DNA of 64,000 nucleotides from Litchfieldella qijiaojingensis. Its GTDB lineage: Bacteria; Pseudomonadota; Gammaproteobacteria; Pseudomonadales; Halomonadaceae. The notes under the pieces were generated by a model. It was not told the origin of the DNA. It made no database searches and saw only the letters and a program-made list of their open reading frames with translations. Shown in pieces: positions 1 through 8,853 of this stretch. The first letter of the stretch is position 1, and each line of letters starts with the position of its first letter. The stretch lies in assembly GCF_014651875.1 (NCBI RefSeq), contig NZ_BMXS01000007.1, positions 104,673 to 168,672 on the forward strand, in the 5' to 3' direction. Position numbers and translations under genes: made by a program.

Positions 1-1
1 C

Positions 2-1042
2 CACCAGAGGATACCGCCCACCATCGGGCCGTATCGACTGCCCAACCAAGTGATTCTGGCCCCCATGGCCGGTGTCACCGACCGCCCGTTCCGACAACTC
101 TGTCGGCGTCTGGGTGCGGGGCTGGTGGTTTCGGAGATGGTGACCTCGGATCCCAGCCTGTGGCATACCCGCAAATCGCGGTTGCGCCTCGATCATCGCG
201 GCGAACCGGGACCCCGCTCGGTGCAGATCGCCGGCGGCGATGCCCGCATGCTGGCCGAAGCGGCACGGCTCAATGCCGAGCAGGGCGCCGAGATCATCGA
301 TATCAACATGGGCTGTCCGGCGAAGAAGGTCTGCAACAAGGCTGCCGGCTCGGCGCTGCTGCGCGACGAAGCCCTGGTCGGCAGGATTCTCGATGCCGTG
401 GTCGATGCCGTGGACATCCCGGTGACGTTGAAGATTCGCACCGGCTGGTGCGAGAAGAGCAATAATGCCGTGCGCGTGGCGCGCATGGCGGAAAGCGCCG
501 GTATCGCCGCCTTGGCCGTGCATGGGCGGAACCGACAACAACGCTACAGTGGCCACGCCGAATACGACACCATTGCCAAGGTCAAGGCGGCGGTGAACAT
601 TCCGGTCTTCGCCAATGGTGATATCGATTCTCCTTCCAAGGCCGCCGCCGTCCTCGACTATACTGGTGCGGATGCGGTGATGATCGGCCGCGGCGCCCAG
701 GGCAACCCTTGGATCTTCCGCGAGATCGACCATTACCTGAAACACGCGGAAAGCCTGTCGCCACCCACGAATAAAGAGAGGGCTCACGTGATGTGCGGCC
801 ATCTCAAGGCTCTGCACGACTTCTATGGGGACTTTATGGGGGTGCGTATCGCCCGCAAGCATTTGGGCTGGTACCTCGCCAATCGCTTATTTTTCCCTCC
901 CCAGGTAGCCAAGTCGCAGCGGGCCATCTTCAATGCGCTGGAGCGGCCTCGGGATCAACTTCAATTTGTGGACGAACTGTTTCGTCACGCGGCAGCCGAG
1001 GACGGCTATCGCATGGCAAACGATGGAATGAGTGCAGCATGA
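2..1042 (+). CDS. dusB: tRNA-dihydrouridine synthase B (5' end off window)
   Basis: FMN-dependent enzyme that reduces uridine in the D-loop of tRNAs. The sequence shows the Dus core: [12 protein letters not shown] near the start, the catalytic-Cys motif [11 protein letters not shown], a phosphate-binding GDI and [15 protein letters not shown] at 50 opens a 330-residue frame, but the frame stays open to the window edge and the upstream codons read IGPYRLPNQ, the usual DusB N-terminus. The true start is therefore at or before base 1, and the gene is partial here. Its TGA overlaps the ATG of fis, the conserved dusB-fis arrangement of gammaproteobacteria, so the two are almost surely one operon. 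Confidence 0.95.
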   Translation, partial: HQRIPPTIGPYRLPNQVILAPMAGVTDRPFRQLCRRLGAGLVVSEMVTSDPSLWHTRKSRLRLDHRGEPGPRSVQIAGGDARMLAEAARLNAEQGAEIIDINMGCPAKKVCNKAAGSALLRDEALVGRILDAVVDAVDIPVTLKIRTGWCEKSNNAVRVARMAESAGIAALAVHGRNRQQRYSGHAEYDTIAKVKAAVNIPVFANGDIDSPSKAAAVLDYTGADAVMIGRGAQGNPWIFREIDHYLKHAESLSPPTNKERAHVMCGHLKALHDFYGDFMGVRIARKHLGWYLANRLFFPPQVAKSQRAIFNALERPRDQLQFVDELFRHAAAEDGYRMANDGMSAA

Positions 1043-1374
1043 CCAGCAGGCAAGCGACTCCCAATCATGGCATGACCGCCCACCAGGACTCCCTGGAAGT
1101 CGCCGGCACGCCTTCGATGTCTCTGGCGCCCGCGGCACCGGCCCAGGAGCAACCGCTACGTGAAGCGGTCGATGCGGCCATGCGCCGTTATTTCGCCCAT
1201 CTCGATGGCGAGACCGTGACCGACCTCTATGCCATGGTATTGGCTGAGGTCGAAGCCCCCTTGCTTTCCTCGGTGATGGATTATGTCAACGGCAACCAGA
1301 CCCGTGCCGCCGAGATACTCGGCCTCAACCGCGGCACATTACGCAAGAAACTCAAGCAGTACGCCCTGATATGA
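1039..1374 (+). CDS. fis: DNA-binding protein Fis
   Basis: Nucleoid-associated protein that bends DNA and activates rRNA and tRNA promoters. The C-terminal helix-turn-helix is clear ([20 protein letters not shown]), preceded by the dimerisation helices ([13 protein letters not shown]). At 111 residues it is slightly longer than the 98-residue enterobacterial protein because of an extended, low-complexity N-terminus rich in Ala and Pro. The start overlaps the dusB stop (ATGA), so it is translationally coupled. This position and overlap are the family norm. Confidence 0.95.
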   Translation: MTSRQATPNHGMTAHQDSLEVAGTPSMSLAPAAPAQEQPLREAVDAAMRRYFAHLDGETVTDLYAMVLAEVEAPLLSSVMDYVNGNQTRAAEILGLNRGTLRKKLKQYALI

Positions 1375-1470
1375 GCAATGCAGGGGAGCCAGGTGCGGCT
1401 CCCTCTTTTCATGCCCACGCGCAGGACACCACCGCATACCTCTTCTTTCTAGCTTCAAGAGTCGAATCGA

Positions 1471-3063
1471 ATGGCCAATCAAGCAACCTCCCCTTCGCCA
1501 CAACCGGTACGCCGAGCCTTGATCAGCGTCTCCGACAAGACGGGTATCGTCGAGTTCGCCCAAGGACTCGCCGAGCATGGCGTCGAGTTGCTGTCCACCG
1601 GTGGCACCTATCGTCTGCTCAAGGACAATGACATCGCCGTGCGCGAAGTCAGCGAGCATACTGGTTTTCCGGAAATCATGGATGGCCGGGTCAAGACTCT
1701 GCACCCCAAGATCCATGGCGGTATCCTCGGACGCCGTGGTCAGGACGATGCGGTGATGGCCGAGCATGACATCGCGCCCATCGACATGGTGGTAGTCAAC
1801 CTCTATCCCTTCGCCGCTACTGTCGCTCGCCCCGACTGCACCCTGGAAGATGCCATCGAGAACATCGATATCGGTGGGCCGACCATGGTCCGCGCCTGTG
1901 CCAAAAACCACGCCCACACCACCATCGTGGTGGATGCCGGCGACTACGCCCGAGTGCTGGACGAAATGGGTGAGCAAGGCGGCGCGGTCAGCGATGCGAC
2001 CCGCTTCGACCTGGCGGTCAAGGCATTCGAGCACACTGCCGGTTATGACGCCGCCATCGCCGACTACCTGGGCCAGCGGGTTCCCGGTGGCGAGGATGGA
2101 TTCCCGCGCACTTACAACCTGCAGTTCCACAAGAAGCAGTCGATGCGCTACGGCGAGAACCCTCATCAGGGCGCTGCGTTCTATGTCGAGAAAGATGCCA
2201 AAGAAGCCAGTGTCGCCACCGCCAGGCAATTGCAGGGCAAGGATCTGTCGTTCAACAACGTTGCCGACACCGATGCCGCCTTCGAGTGCGTCAAGACCTT
2301 CACCGAGACCGCCTGCGTGATCGTCAAGCACGCCAATCCTTGTGGCGTGGCAGTGGGCAAGACTCTCCTCGATGCTTACGAGAAAGCCTTCGCCACCGAC
2401 CCCACCAGCGCTTTCGGTGGCATCATCGCCTTCAATGAGCCACTCGACGCCGATACGGCGCGGGCCATCATCGACCGCCAGTTCGTCGAGGTCATCATCG
2501 CCCCAGGGGTCAGCGACAAGGCCCAAGCCATCGTCGCCGAGAAGAAGAATGTGCGCCTGCTCGACGTCGGCGACAAGTGGCCAGGCAAGCGTGAGCACGC
2601 CCACGACTTCAAGCGCGTCACTGGTGGGCTGCTGGTGCAGGATCGCGACCTGGGCATGGTCGGACGCGATGAGTTGACCGTGGTCAGCGAGCGCGTTCCC
2701 AGCGAGCAGGAAATGCGCGACCTGGCGTTTGCCTGGAAAGTCGCCAAGTACGTCAAGTCCAATGCCATCGTCTACGCCAAGCATGGTCAGACGATCGGCG
2801 TGGGCGCCGGACAGATGAGCCGTGTCTATTCAGCCAAGATCGCCGGCATCAAGGCCGCCGACGAAGGCCTTGCCGTGCCCGGGTCGGTGATGGCCAGCGA
2901 CGCCTTCTTTCCGTTCCGCGATGGCATCGACGCCGCCGCCGCGGCCGGCATCACCGCGGTGATCCAGCCCGGCGGTTCGATGCGCGACCAGGAGGTGATC
3001 GACGCCGCCAACGAGGCAGGTATCGCGATGGTATTCACTGGCATGCGCCATTTCAGGCACTAA
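1471..3063 (+). CDS. purH: Bifunctional AICAR transformylase / IMP cyclohydrolase
   Basis: Last two steps of de novo purine synthesis: formylation of AICAR and ring closure to IMP. The N-terminal MGS-like cyclohydrolase domain begins [18 protein letters not shown] and includes STGGTYRLL and [13 protein letters not shown]. The transformylase domain follows, with [17 protein letters not shown] and the C-terminal [24 protein letters not shown] (key residues only; read across the last 40 codons). At 530 residues it matches the family. It is monocistronic here, without purD behind it; a 7-bp tandem repeat and a terminator follow the stop directly. Confidence 0.97.
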   Translation: MANQATSPSPQPVRRALISVSDKTGIVEFAQGLAEHGVELLSTGGTYRLLKDNDIAVREVSEHTGFPEIMDGRVKTLHPKIHGGILGRRGQDDAVMAEHDIAPIDMVVVNLYPFAATVARPDCTLEDAIENIDIGGPTMVRACAKNHAHTTIVVDAGDYARVLDEMGEQGGAVSDATRFDLAVKAFEHTAGYDAAIADYLGQRVPGGEDGFPRTYNLQFHKKQSMRYGENPHQGAAFYVEKDAKEASVATARQLQGKDLSFNNVADTDAAFECVKTFTETACVIVKHANPCGVAVGKTLLDAYEKAFATDPTSAFGGIIAFNEPLDADTARAIIDRQFVEVIIAPGVSDKAQAIVAEKKNVRLLDVGDKWPGKREHAHDFKRVTGGLLVQDRDLGMVGRDELTVVSERVPSEQEMRDLAFAWKVAKYVKSNAIVYAKHGQTIGVGAGQMSRVYSAKIAGIKAADEGLAVPGSVMASDAFFPFRDGIDAAAAAGITAVIQPGGSMRDQEVIDAANEAGIAMVFTGMRHFRH

Positions 3064-3135
3064 AGCTCGAAGCTCGAAGCTCGAAGCTCGAAGCTCGAAG
3101 CTCGAAGCTCGAAGCTCGAAGCTCGAAGCTCGAAG
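3064..3135. repeat. Tandem 7-bp repeat, 10 copies
   Basis: Ten uninterrupted perfect copies of AGCTCGA plus two extra bases begin one base after the purH stop and end just before the terminator. The unit length is not a multiple of three, and no gene is disrupted. Such perfect arrays usually arise by replication slippage and often vary in copy number between strains. Confidence 0.95.
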
Positions 3136-3162
3136 AGCAGAGTAATCTTCTGACAGACAAGG

Positions 3163-3200
3163 AAAACCCCACGCGAAATTCACGTGTGGGGTTTTCTTTT
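3163..3200. terminator. Bidirectional rho-independent terminator
   Basis: Inverted repeat AAAACCCCAC / GTGTGGGGTTTT with a short loop, followed by a T-rich tract on the plus strand and an A-rich start that gives a T tract on the minus strand. It lies between the convergent ends of purH and the ABC exporter and can serve both. Confidence 0.85.
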
Positions 3201-3216
3201 TGCGTCATTGAAGGGG

Positions 3217-5109
3217 CTACGCTTCGTTGGTGACGGTTGTCGTGGTGCCGGCGACGCTGTCGATGTCTTCGCCGAGGAAGCCGCCGGACTGGCGTTTCCA
3301 AAGCGCAGCGTAGAGGCCGTCCTGCTTCAGCAGTTGCTCATGGGTGCCGGTCTCGACGATGCGCCCCTGATCCATGACCACCAGCCGGTCGAGCATGGCG
3401 ATGGTCGATAGCCGGTGGGCGATGGCGAGTACCGTCTTGCCTTCCATCAGCGCATAAAGCTGCTCCTGGATCGCCGCTTCGACTTCGGAGTCCAGTGCCG
3501 AGGTGGCCTCGTCAAGAACCAGGATGGGCGCATTCTTGAGCAATACCCGAGCGATGGCGATACGTTGCCGTTGACCACCGGAAAGCTTGACTCCACGCTC
3601 GCCGACATGCGCATCCAACCCCCGCCGCCCCTGCGGATCGCTCAAGGTATCGAGGAATACATCGGCATGCGCACGACGCGCCGCTTCCAATACTTCCGCA
3701 TCGCTGGCATGCGGGCTGCCGTAGCGGATGTTGTCGCGGATCGAGCGGTGAAGCAGCGAGGTGTCCTGAGATACCATACCGATTTGGCGTCGCAAGGACT
3801 CTTGGGTGACCTCGGCAATGTCCTGCCCATCGATCAGAATGCGCCCCTGCTCCAGGTCGTAAAAGCGCAATAGCAGGTTGGCCAGGGTTGACTTCCCTGC
3901 TCCGGAACGTCCCACGATACCGACTTTCTCACCCGGCTGGATGGTCAGTGAGAGGTCTTCAATGACCCGGGGACGGCTTTCGTCGTCACGAACCTTGCCG
4001 TAATGGAAATACAGGTGCTCCAAGCGGATCTCGCCATGGGGAACGACTAGTTCCTTGGCACCGGGACGGTCGAGGACTGCGGGGTCTTGGGCAATCGTGT
4101 TGATGCCATCCTGCACCGTACCAATGTTCTCGAACAGCCCAGCCACTTCCCACAGAATCCAGTTCGACATGAAGCGAATGCGCATCACCAGTGCAATCGC
4201 CACGGCGATAACACCAAGTGAGATGAACGAGAAGTACCAGGCCATGATCGCCATGCCTCCCACCGAGACAAGCAACAGCGAATTGAGTATCGTCAAGGTC
4301 ACCGTCATCAGGGTCACCAGGCGCATCTGACGGTGCACCGTCTGCATGAACGCATCCATGGCGTCACGCGCATAGGCCTGCTCGCGATGAGAGTCGGCGA
4401 ACAGCTTGATGGTCTGGATATTGGTATAACTGTCGACGATGCGCCCGGTCATTTGCGCCCTGGCATCGGCTTGGGCCATCGACACCTGCCGCAAACGCGG
4501 CACGAACGCCACCATGATGCCGATATACCCCACCAGCCACACCACCAGCGGCAGCATCAACCAGGGATCGGCACGGCCGACCAGGAACATCGCGCCGACG
4601 AAATAGACGATGACGTAGACGAACAGGTCGGTGAGTTTCATCACCGTTTCGCGGATGGCCAGTGCCGTCTGCATGACCTTCTGCGACACGCGCCCCGCGT
4701 ATTCGTCCTGAAAGAACGCCATGCTCTGGCGCAGGATATGGCGATGCGCCAGCCAACGCCCGATCATGGGGTAGTTGCCGAAGATGCTCTGATGGGTCAG
4801 CAATGACTGCATCAGTACCAACAGTGGCAAACCGATCACCACCAACAACGCCATGCCGACCAGACTTGCCCCATGCTCGGCGAAAAAACTCTCGCGTTCG
4901 GCATTGGACAGCCAATCGACCAGGTCGCCCATGTAGCTGAAGAACACGACCTCGGCGACCGATACCAAAGCGGTCAATAGCGACATCACCCCCAGCAGAG
5001 GCAATACCGGCCTCGAATAGTGAAGGAGAAAGGCCAATAGCCCGCGAGGAGGCGTCTTGGGCTCTCCTGGCGGATAAGGGTGCACCAGCGTTTCGAAGAA
5101 ACGGAACAT
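3217..5109 (-). CDS. ABC exporter, fused permease-ATPase (MsbA/MDR type)
   Basis: Half-size ABC exporter of 630 residues that would work as a homodimer in the inner membrane. About six membrane helices occupy residues 25-340, followed by the nucleotide-binding domain: Walker A GRSGAGKST, Q-loop MVSQDTS, signature LSGGQRQRIA, Walker B ILVLDEATSALDSE and H-loop AHRLSTI. The substrate cannot be read from sequence; lipid, peptide or drug export are all possible. A MerR-family (SoxR-type) promoter lies directly upstream, which suggests induction by redox-cycling compounds or a related stress and favours a drug or toxin export role (inference). Confidence 0.9.
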   Translation of the reverse strand: MFRFFETLVHPYPPGEPKTPPRGLLAFLLHYSRPVLPLLGVMSLLTALVSVAEVVFFSYMGDLVDWLSNAERESFFAEHGASLVGMALLVVIGLPLLVLMQSLLTHQSIFGNYPMIGRWLAHRHILRQSMAFFQDEYAGRVSQKVMQTALAIRETVMKLTDLFVYVIVYFVGAMFLVGRADPWLMLPLVVWLVGYIGIMVAFVPRLRQVSMAQADARAQMTGRIVDSYTNIQTIKLFADSHREQAYARDAMDAFMQTVHRQMRLVTLMTVTLTILNSLLLVSVGGMAIMAWYFSFISLGVIAVAIALVMRIRFMSNWILWEVAGLFENIGTVQDGINTIAQDPAVLDRPGAKELVVPHGEIRLEHLYFHYGKVRDDESRPRVIEDLSLTIQPGEKVGIVGRSGAGKSTLANLLLRFYDLEQGRILIDGQDIAEVTQESLRRQIGMVSQDTSLLHRSIRDNIRYGSPHASDAEVLEAARRAHADVFLDTLSDPQGRRGLDAHVGERGVKLSGGQRQRIAIARVLLKNAPILVLDEATSALDSEVEAAIQEQLYALMEGKTVLAIAHRLSTIAMLDRLVVMDQGRIVETGTHEQLLKQDGLYAALWKRQSGGFLGEDIDSVAGTTTTVTNEA

Positions 5110-5143
5110 GACGTCATCGACTCCCTTCGCAAAAACCGCTCAG

Positions 5144-5174
5144 AGACTAATACCTCAACTCAACTTGAGGTCAA
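5144..5174 (-). promoter_or_regulatory. SoxR-type (MerR family) promoter for the ABC exporter
   Basis: On the minus strand a -35 TTGACC and a -10 TAGTCT are separated by 19 bp, the abnormal spacing typical of MerR-family activated promoters. The spacer carries CCTCAAGTTGAGTTGAGG, close to the known SoxR operator CCTCAAGTTAACTTGAGG. It lies 35 bp before the exporter start. No soxR gene is in the window. Confidence 0.65.
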
Positions 5175-5193
5175 GCACTTCTCCCATGCGTAA

Positions 5194-5232
5194 CGACAGC
5201 GGGCAGCCCGTCCGCTGGGCTGCCCGCTGTCG
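5194..5232 (-). terminator. Strong stem-loop after the aldehyde dehydrogenase gene
   Basis: Perfect 16-bp inverted repeat (CGACAGCGGGCAGCCC and its complement) with a 7-base loop, located 28 bp past the dehydrogenase stop. The T tract is weak on the minus strand, so it may be a terminator or an mRNA 3'-end stabiliser. Confidence 0.65.
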
Positions 5233-5259
5233 GCACTCAGGAAGGTCAGCCACACCGGC

Positions 5260-6717
5260 TCAGCCGAGGTCGATGCACAGGTACTTGGTCTCGACGAACT
5301 CCTCCAGGCCCTGGTGGCCACCTTCACGTCCCAAGCCCGAGGCCTTGACGCCACCGAATGGCGCGGCGGGGTTGGAAATCAGCCCGGTATTGATGCCCAC
5401 CATGCCGTATTCCAAGGCTTCGGACACTCGCCAGACACGTGCCAAGTCGCGCGAGTAGAAGTAGGCAGCCAGGCCAAATTCGGTATCGTTGGCCATGGCC
5501 ACGGCGTCTTCCTCGTCCTCGAACGGGAACACCGCGGCCAGGGGACCGAACGTCTCTTCCTTGGCTACCTTCATTTCGGCAGTGGCACCACTGACGAGGG
5601 TCGGAGTGAAGAAGTTGCCGCCCAGCGGGTGCGGATGGCCTCCCAGCAGCAACTCAGCGCCATGATTCACGGCGTCGTGGACATGTTCGCTGACTTTCGC
5701 TACCGCCTTGTCGTCGATCAAGGGTCCGATATTGATTCCCTCTTTGGTACCATCGCCGACATGCAGCTCGCTGTTCATGGCCACGGCAAGTTTCTCGCAG
5801 AAGGCATTGACCACGCTAGACTGCACCAGGAAACGGTTGGTGCATACGCAGGTCTGACCACCATTGCGGAACTTGGCGGCCATGGCGCCGTCCACCGCGG
5901 CATCGAGGTCAGCATCCTCGAAGACGATGAAGGGGGCGTTGCCACCCAGCTCGAGCGAGATCTTCTGGACATGCTGCGACGCGTTGGCCATGAGCTGCCG
6001 GCCGACTTCAGTGGAACCGGTGAAGGTGATCTTGCGCACCACTGGAGATTCGGTCAGCGCTGAGGCGATCTCGCTGGCGCGTCCAGGGATGACGTTGAAC
6101 ACCCCGCGCGGTACACCAGCACGCTCGGCCAACAGCGCCAACGCAGTGGCCGAGAATGGGGTCTGGCTGGCCGGCTTGACCACGATCGGGCATCCGGCGG
6201 CCAGCGCCGCACCCGCCTTGCGGGTGATCATGGCAGCGGGAAAGTTCCATGGCGTGATGGCGCCCACCACCCCCACCGGATGCTTGGTCACCAGGATGCG
6301 CTGGTTGCTTTTGGCCGAAGGTACCGTCTCGCCATAGACCCGCCGCCCCTGCTCGGCGAACCAGCGCAGGAAGCTTGCGGCATAGGCGATCTCACCGGCG
6401 GCTTCCTTGAGCGGTTTGCCCTGCTCCAGGGTCATGATGGTGGCCAGTTCCTGCTGATGCTCGTGCATCAGGTCATGCCATTTCATCAGAATATCGGCCC
6501 GCTCCAGTGCGGTCAGGGCCCGCCAAGCGGGAAAAGCCACTTCGGCAGCGATGATGGCGCGCTCGGTCTCGACGCGGCCCAGACGTGGTACTCGACCAAT
6601 GACTTCCCCATCGGCTGGGTTGACGACGTCGATCTGCTCGCCGCTGTCTGCAGCCACCCAACTACCATCGATGTAGGCAAAAGGGCGGAACAGCGGACTG
6701 TCTTGTAGGGAATCCAT
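5260..6717 (-). CDS. gabD: NAD(P)-dependent succinate-semialdehyde dehydrogenase
   Basis: Oxidises succinate semialdehyde to succinate in GABA and polyamine catabolism. The ALDH-family fold is clear: PWNFP, substrate/cofactor motif FTGSTEVG, general base in LELGGNAP, and catalytic Cys in GGQTCVCTNR. A longer open frame exists upstream, but the ATG at 6717 is the start: it has a strong AGGAGA ribosome site and gives 485 residues beginning MDSLQDSPLFRPF, the family length. No gabT or gabP lies nearby. Exact substrate is inferred from overall GabD likeness; a related semialdehyde is possible. Confidence 0.88.
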   Translation of the reverse strand: MDSLQDSPLFRPFAYIDGSWVAADSGEQIDVVNPADGEVIGRVPRLGRVETERAIIAAEVAFPAWRALTALERADILMKWHDLMHEHQQELATIMTLEQGKPLKEAAGEIAYAASFLRWFAEQGRRVYGETVPSAKSNQRILVTKHPVGVVGAITPWNFPAAMITRKAGAALAAGCPIVVKPASQTPFSATALALLAERAGVPRGVFNVIPGRASEIASALTESPVVRKITFTGSTEVGRQLMANASQHVQKISLELGGNAPFIVFEDADLDAAVDGAMAAKFRNGGQTCVCTNRFLVQSSVVNAFCEKLAVAMNSELHVGDGTKEGINIGPLIDDKAVAKVSEHVHDAVNHGAELLLGGHPHPLGGNFFTPTLVSGATAEMKVAKEETFGPLAAVFPFEDEEDAVAMANDTEFGLAAYFYSRDLARVWRVSEALEYGMVGINTGLISNPAAPFGGVKASGLGREGGHQGLEEFVETKYLCIDLG

Positions 6718-6755
6718 GGTAATCTCCTTCCCGGGATAACGGCGCCGGGCGCCGC

Positions 6756-6926
6756 TCAGGATGGCAACGACGGCGTTGTCACCGCCGATACCGCGATAGA
6801 GGGGCCGATCCATGCGGCCAGTACGGCCAGGATCAAGGCCAACGCGATCGCCGACCAGCAGAACATGCGTCCCCGACGCCGTTCGGGATCGCGACGAATG
6901 TGGCGCAAGCCGATGACGGCGAGCAT
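6756..6926 (-). CDS. Small single-span membrane protein
   Basis: A 56-residue frame upstream of gabD on the same strand. It starts MLAVIGLRHIRRDPERRRGR, a basic stretch, and continues with a hydrophobic helix (FCWSAIALALILAVLAAWIG) and a short Ser/Thr-rich tail, predicting one membrane span with the basic N-terminus inside. A weak GGTGGA ribosome site precedes it, and the gap to the gabD start is 38 bp. Not recognised as a known family; it could be a small membrane component co-transcribed with gabD. Confidence 0.5.
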   Translation of the reverse strand: MLAVIGLRHIRRDPERRRGRMFCWSAIALALILAVLAAWIGPSIAVSAVTTPSLPS

Positions 6927-7005
6927 GGCGGATATATTCCACCCGTCTATCGGCTTCGCTCTTTCATGCTAAGCCGATTCCCGGCGTGGCACCAACCCCA
7001 ATCGC

Positions 7006-7407
7006 TCACAGAGCGTCACGGGAGTCCGACAAGGTGATGGATACCGAGTCGGCGAAACGCAGGGCATACGGCTTGTCGATTTCCACTTGCGCCGTCAGCA
7101 CCTGCTCGTAGGACATGATGATATCCAGTACTTCTCGGGTCATGCGCTCGAGCAGCAGGAAGCGGTTGTCTTCCACATGCGCGATCAGGTGCTTGGTGAT
7201 GGTGCGATAGTTGAGTGCCTGGTCGATATGGTTGAACTGTACGGCGCGCGCGGCCCGATAGCGAATCACCGCGTTGATCACCACATCCTGGCGATTCTGG
7301 ATCTCCTCGTCCTTGATGCCAATGAAGGTGCGAAGACGCAGGTTCTTGATCCGAATAGTGGCCAGGTCATGATCGAAATGCTGATCATCAAGCGCATACA
7401 ACGGCAT
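7006..7407 (-). CDS. folX: Dihydroneopterin triphosphate 2'-epimerase
   Basis: Epimerises dihydroneopterin triphosphate at C2', feeding tetrahydromonapterin synthesis. The sequence carries the FolX/FolB fold with [40 protein letters not shown] and [15 protein letters not shown], which match FolX rather than FolB. An N-terminal stretch of about 16 residues precedes the core. It lies 26 bp behind folE, which makes the substrate, so the pair forms one pterin operon. Confidence 0.9.
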   Translation of the reverse strand: MPLYALDDQHFDHDLATIRIKNLRLRTFIGIKDEEIQNRQDVVINAVIRYRAARAVQFNHIDQALNYRTITKHLIAHVEDNRFLLLERMTREVLDIIMSYEQVLTAQVEIDKPYALRFADSVSITLSDSRDAL

Positions 7408-7433
7408 TTAACTTTCCCTCGAATGGCAAACGG

Positions 7434-7988
7434 TCACCCGCGGACCAGGGTGAGGAATTCCTGGCGTGTCGGCTGGTTGTCGCGGAAGGCGCCAAGCATG
7501 ACCGAACTGGTCATGCTTGAGTTCTGCTTCTCCACTCCGCGCATCATCATGCACATGTGCTGAGCTTCGATGACCACCGCCACCCCCCGCGCTTCGGTGA
7601 CCTGAAGCACCGCCTCGGCGATCTGGCGCGTTAGGTTTTCCTGGATCTGCATGCGCCGAGCATACATGTCGACGATACGTGCGAATTTCGACAGTCCCAA
7701 CACCTTGCCATTGGGCAGATAGGCGATATGGCACTTACCGATGAAAGGCAGCAAGTGATGCTCGCACATCGAGTAGAGCTCGATATCCTTGACTAGGATC
7801 ATCTCATCGGTTTCGGACTCGAATACCGCGCCATTGACCAGCGTTTCCAGTGACTGGGAATAGCCACGCGTCAGGAACTGCATTGCCTTGGCTGCCCGCT
7901 TGGGCGTATCACGCAGCCCCTCTCGCTCGGGATCTTCACCCAAGCCGCTGATGATTTGATAATAATGATGGGCGAGTTCTTCGGTCAT
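7434..7988 (-). CDS. folE: GTP cyclohydrolase I
   Basis: Converts GTP to dihydroneopterin triphosphate, the entry point to folate and monapterin. At 184 residues it is the short type I enzyme. Visible motifs are [11 protein letters not shown], the zinc/active-site segment [39 protein letters not shown] and [14 protein letters not shown]. It is first in a folE-folX operon. Confidence 0.95.
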   Translation of the reverse strand: MTEELAHHYYQIISGLGEDPEREGLRDTPKRAAKAMQFLTRGYSQSLETLVNGAVFESETDEMILVKDIELYSMCEHHLLPFIGKCHIAYLPNGKVLGLSKFARIVDMYARRMQIQENLTRQIAEAVLQVTEARGVAVVIEAQHMCMMMRGVEKQNSSMTSSVMLGAFRDNQPTRQEFLTLVRG

Positions 7989-8006
7989 CGTTAGGCCTAT
8001 TGGTCA

Positions 8007-8018
8007 GTGTTGCAACAC
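8007..8018. promoter_or_regulatory. 12-bp palindrome upstream of folE
   Basis: GTGTTGCAACAC is a perfect palindrome 18 bp before the folE start in an AT-rich, gene-free stretch of 290 bp between folE and the next gene. It may be an operator for folE-folX, but the regulator is not recognisable from the motif. Confidence 0.3.
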
Positions 8019-8279
8019 GCGCAATATTTTTGCAAATCCTATGCAAATAAAGTTGGCATGTACAATAATATCCAGCATCAAATGTCAATTCTATCCCAAC
8101 CTCCGCCACAGCGCAGGAGCAAAAGGGAAGCGCTGAATAAATCGCCGGCGCGGCCGCGACATCCTGCCTCGCTGCGTCACTGCCGCCACTGTGCTAGACT
8201 CCTCGCCCTGTTTTCCTGCGGTGCTGATAAGACGGCTCGGCGCCCCCGCGGATCCGTTTCATTGTCGAGGGTTCAGACC

Positions 8280-8849
8280 ATGATCAAACGATACCTGACA
8301 AGTCTGCTGCTGGTCGGCCTGACACTGCCCATGACCGCCATGAGCGACACCCTGCGCCTGCCTGAGGATGCGGCTTTCGAGGTCCGCGTGATCGACGACG
8401 CACTCCTGACCCAAGAAACCCCCACACTTTCCGATTTGCTGCTGCAACCCGTGACCAGTGAGCATGCTCGCTACCAACTTCCCTCACATTGCCTGATCAC
8501 GGCCGATGCCCGACTCGAGGGTGAACGTGTACGAATTTCGGCCAAGACCCTGACCTGCATCGACACTCAGGGCGCCGATAGCGAAATCTTCAGTGGCGAG
8601 CTTTCGGCAGCGGGTATGGAAAGTGATGGCAGCTACGCCGTCGATGCCTGCATCGACAAGGTCGACGACGGTTGCGAACGTGCCGAGCTGCGGCCCTCCC
8701 ACGTCTTCCAATTGCGCCTGGGGCGCGAATTGGCGTTGGAGCCCAAGGACAACCCTGCTGCCCGCATCAATGAGCAACGTCGTCAGGCTCAAGGTGAAGG
8801 CGTCGCCAATCCGATTCCCGGCGAACGCCCCGACCCGGATGCCGATTGA
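8280..8849 (+). CDS. Secreted protein of unknown function
   Basis: A 189-residue protein starting MIKRYLTSLLLVGLTLPMTA with a good Sec signal peptide and probable cleavage near TAMSD. The start is set by a GAGGG ribosome site; an upstream extension of the frame has no signal peptide and is unlikely. The mature part contains paired cysteines (HCLITADA with LTCIDT; ACIDKVDDGCE), suggesting periplasmic disulfides, and ends in a Pro/Asp-rich tail. No known domain was recognised. It converges with srkA, with only four bases between the two stops. Confidence 0.75.
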   Translation: MIKRYLTSLLLVGLTLPMTAMSDTLRLPEDAAFEVRVIDDALLTQETPTLSDLLLQPVTSEHARYQLPSHCLITADARLEGERVRISAKTLTCIDTQGADSEIFSGELSAAGMESDGSYAVDACIDKVDDGCERAELRPSHVFQLRLGRELALEPKDNPAARINEQRRQAQGEGVANPIPGERPDPDAD

Positions 8850-8853
8850 CGAC

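Noticed and set aside
1339..2784. Long minus-strand open frame opposite purH
   Set aside because: It is the antisense shadow of a strongly conserved purH; codon bias of the GC-rich strand creates it.
3064..3135. CRISPR array
   Set aside because: The 7-bp units have no spacers and no cas genes are present.
5314..6063. Plus-strand frame of 249 codons opposite gabD
   Set aside because: Antisense to a clear dehydrogenase; no family features.
6718..6942. 75-residue N-terminal extension of the aldehyde dehydrogenase
   Set aside because: The ATG at 6717 has a strong ribosome site and gives the family length; the extension does not resemble the family.
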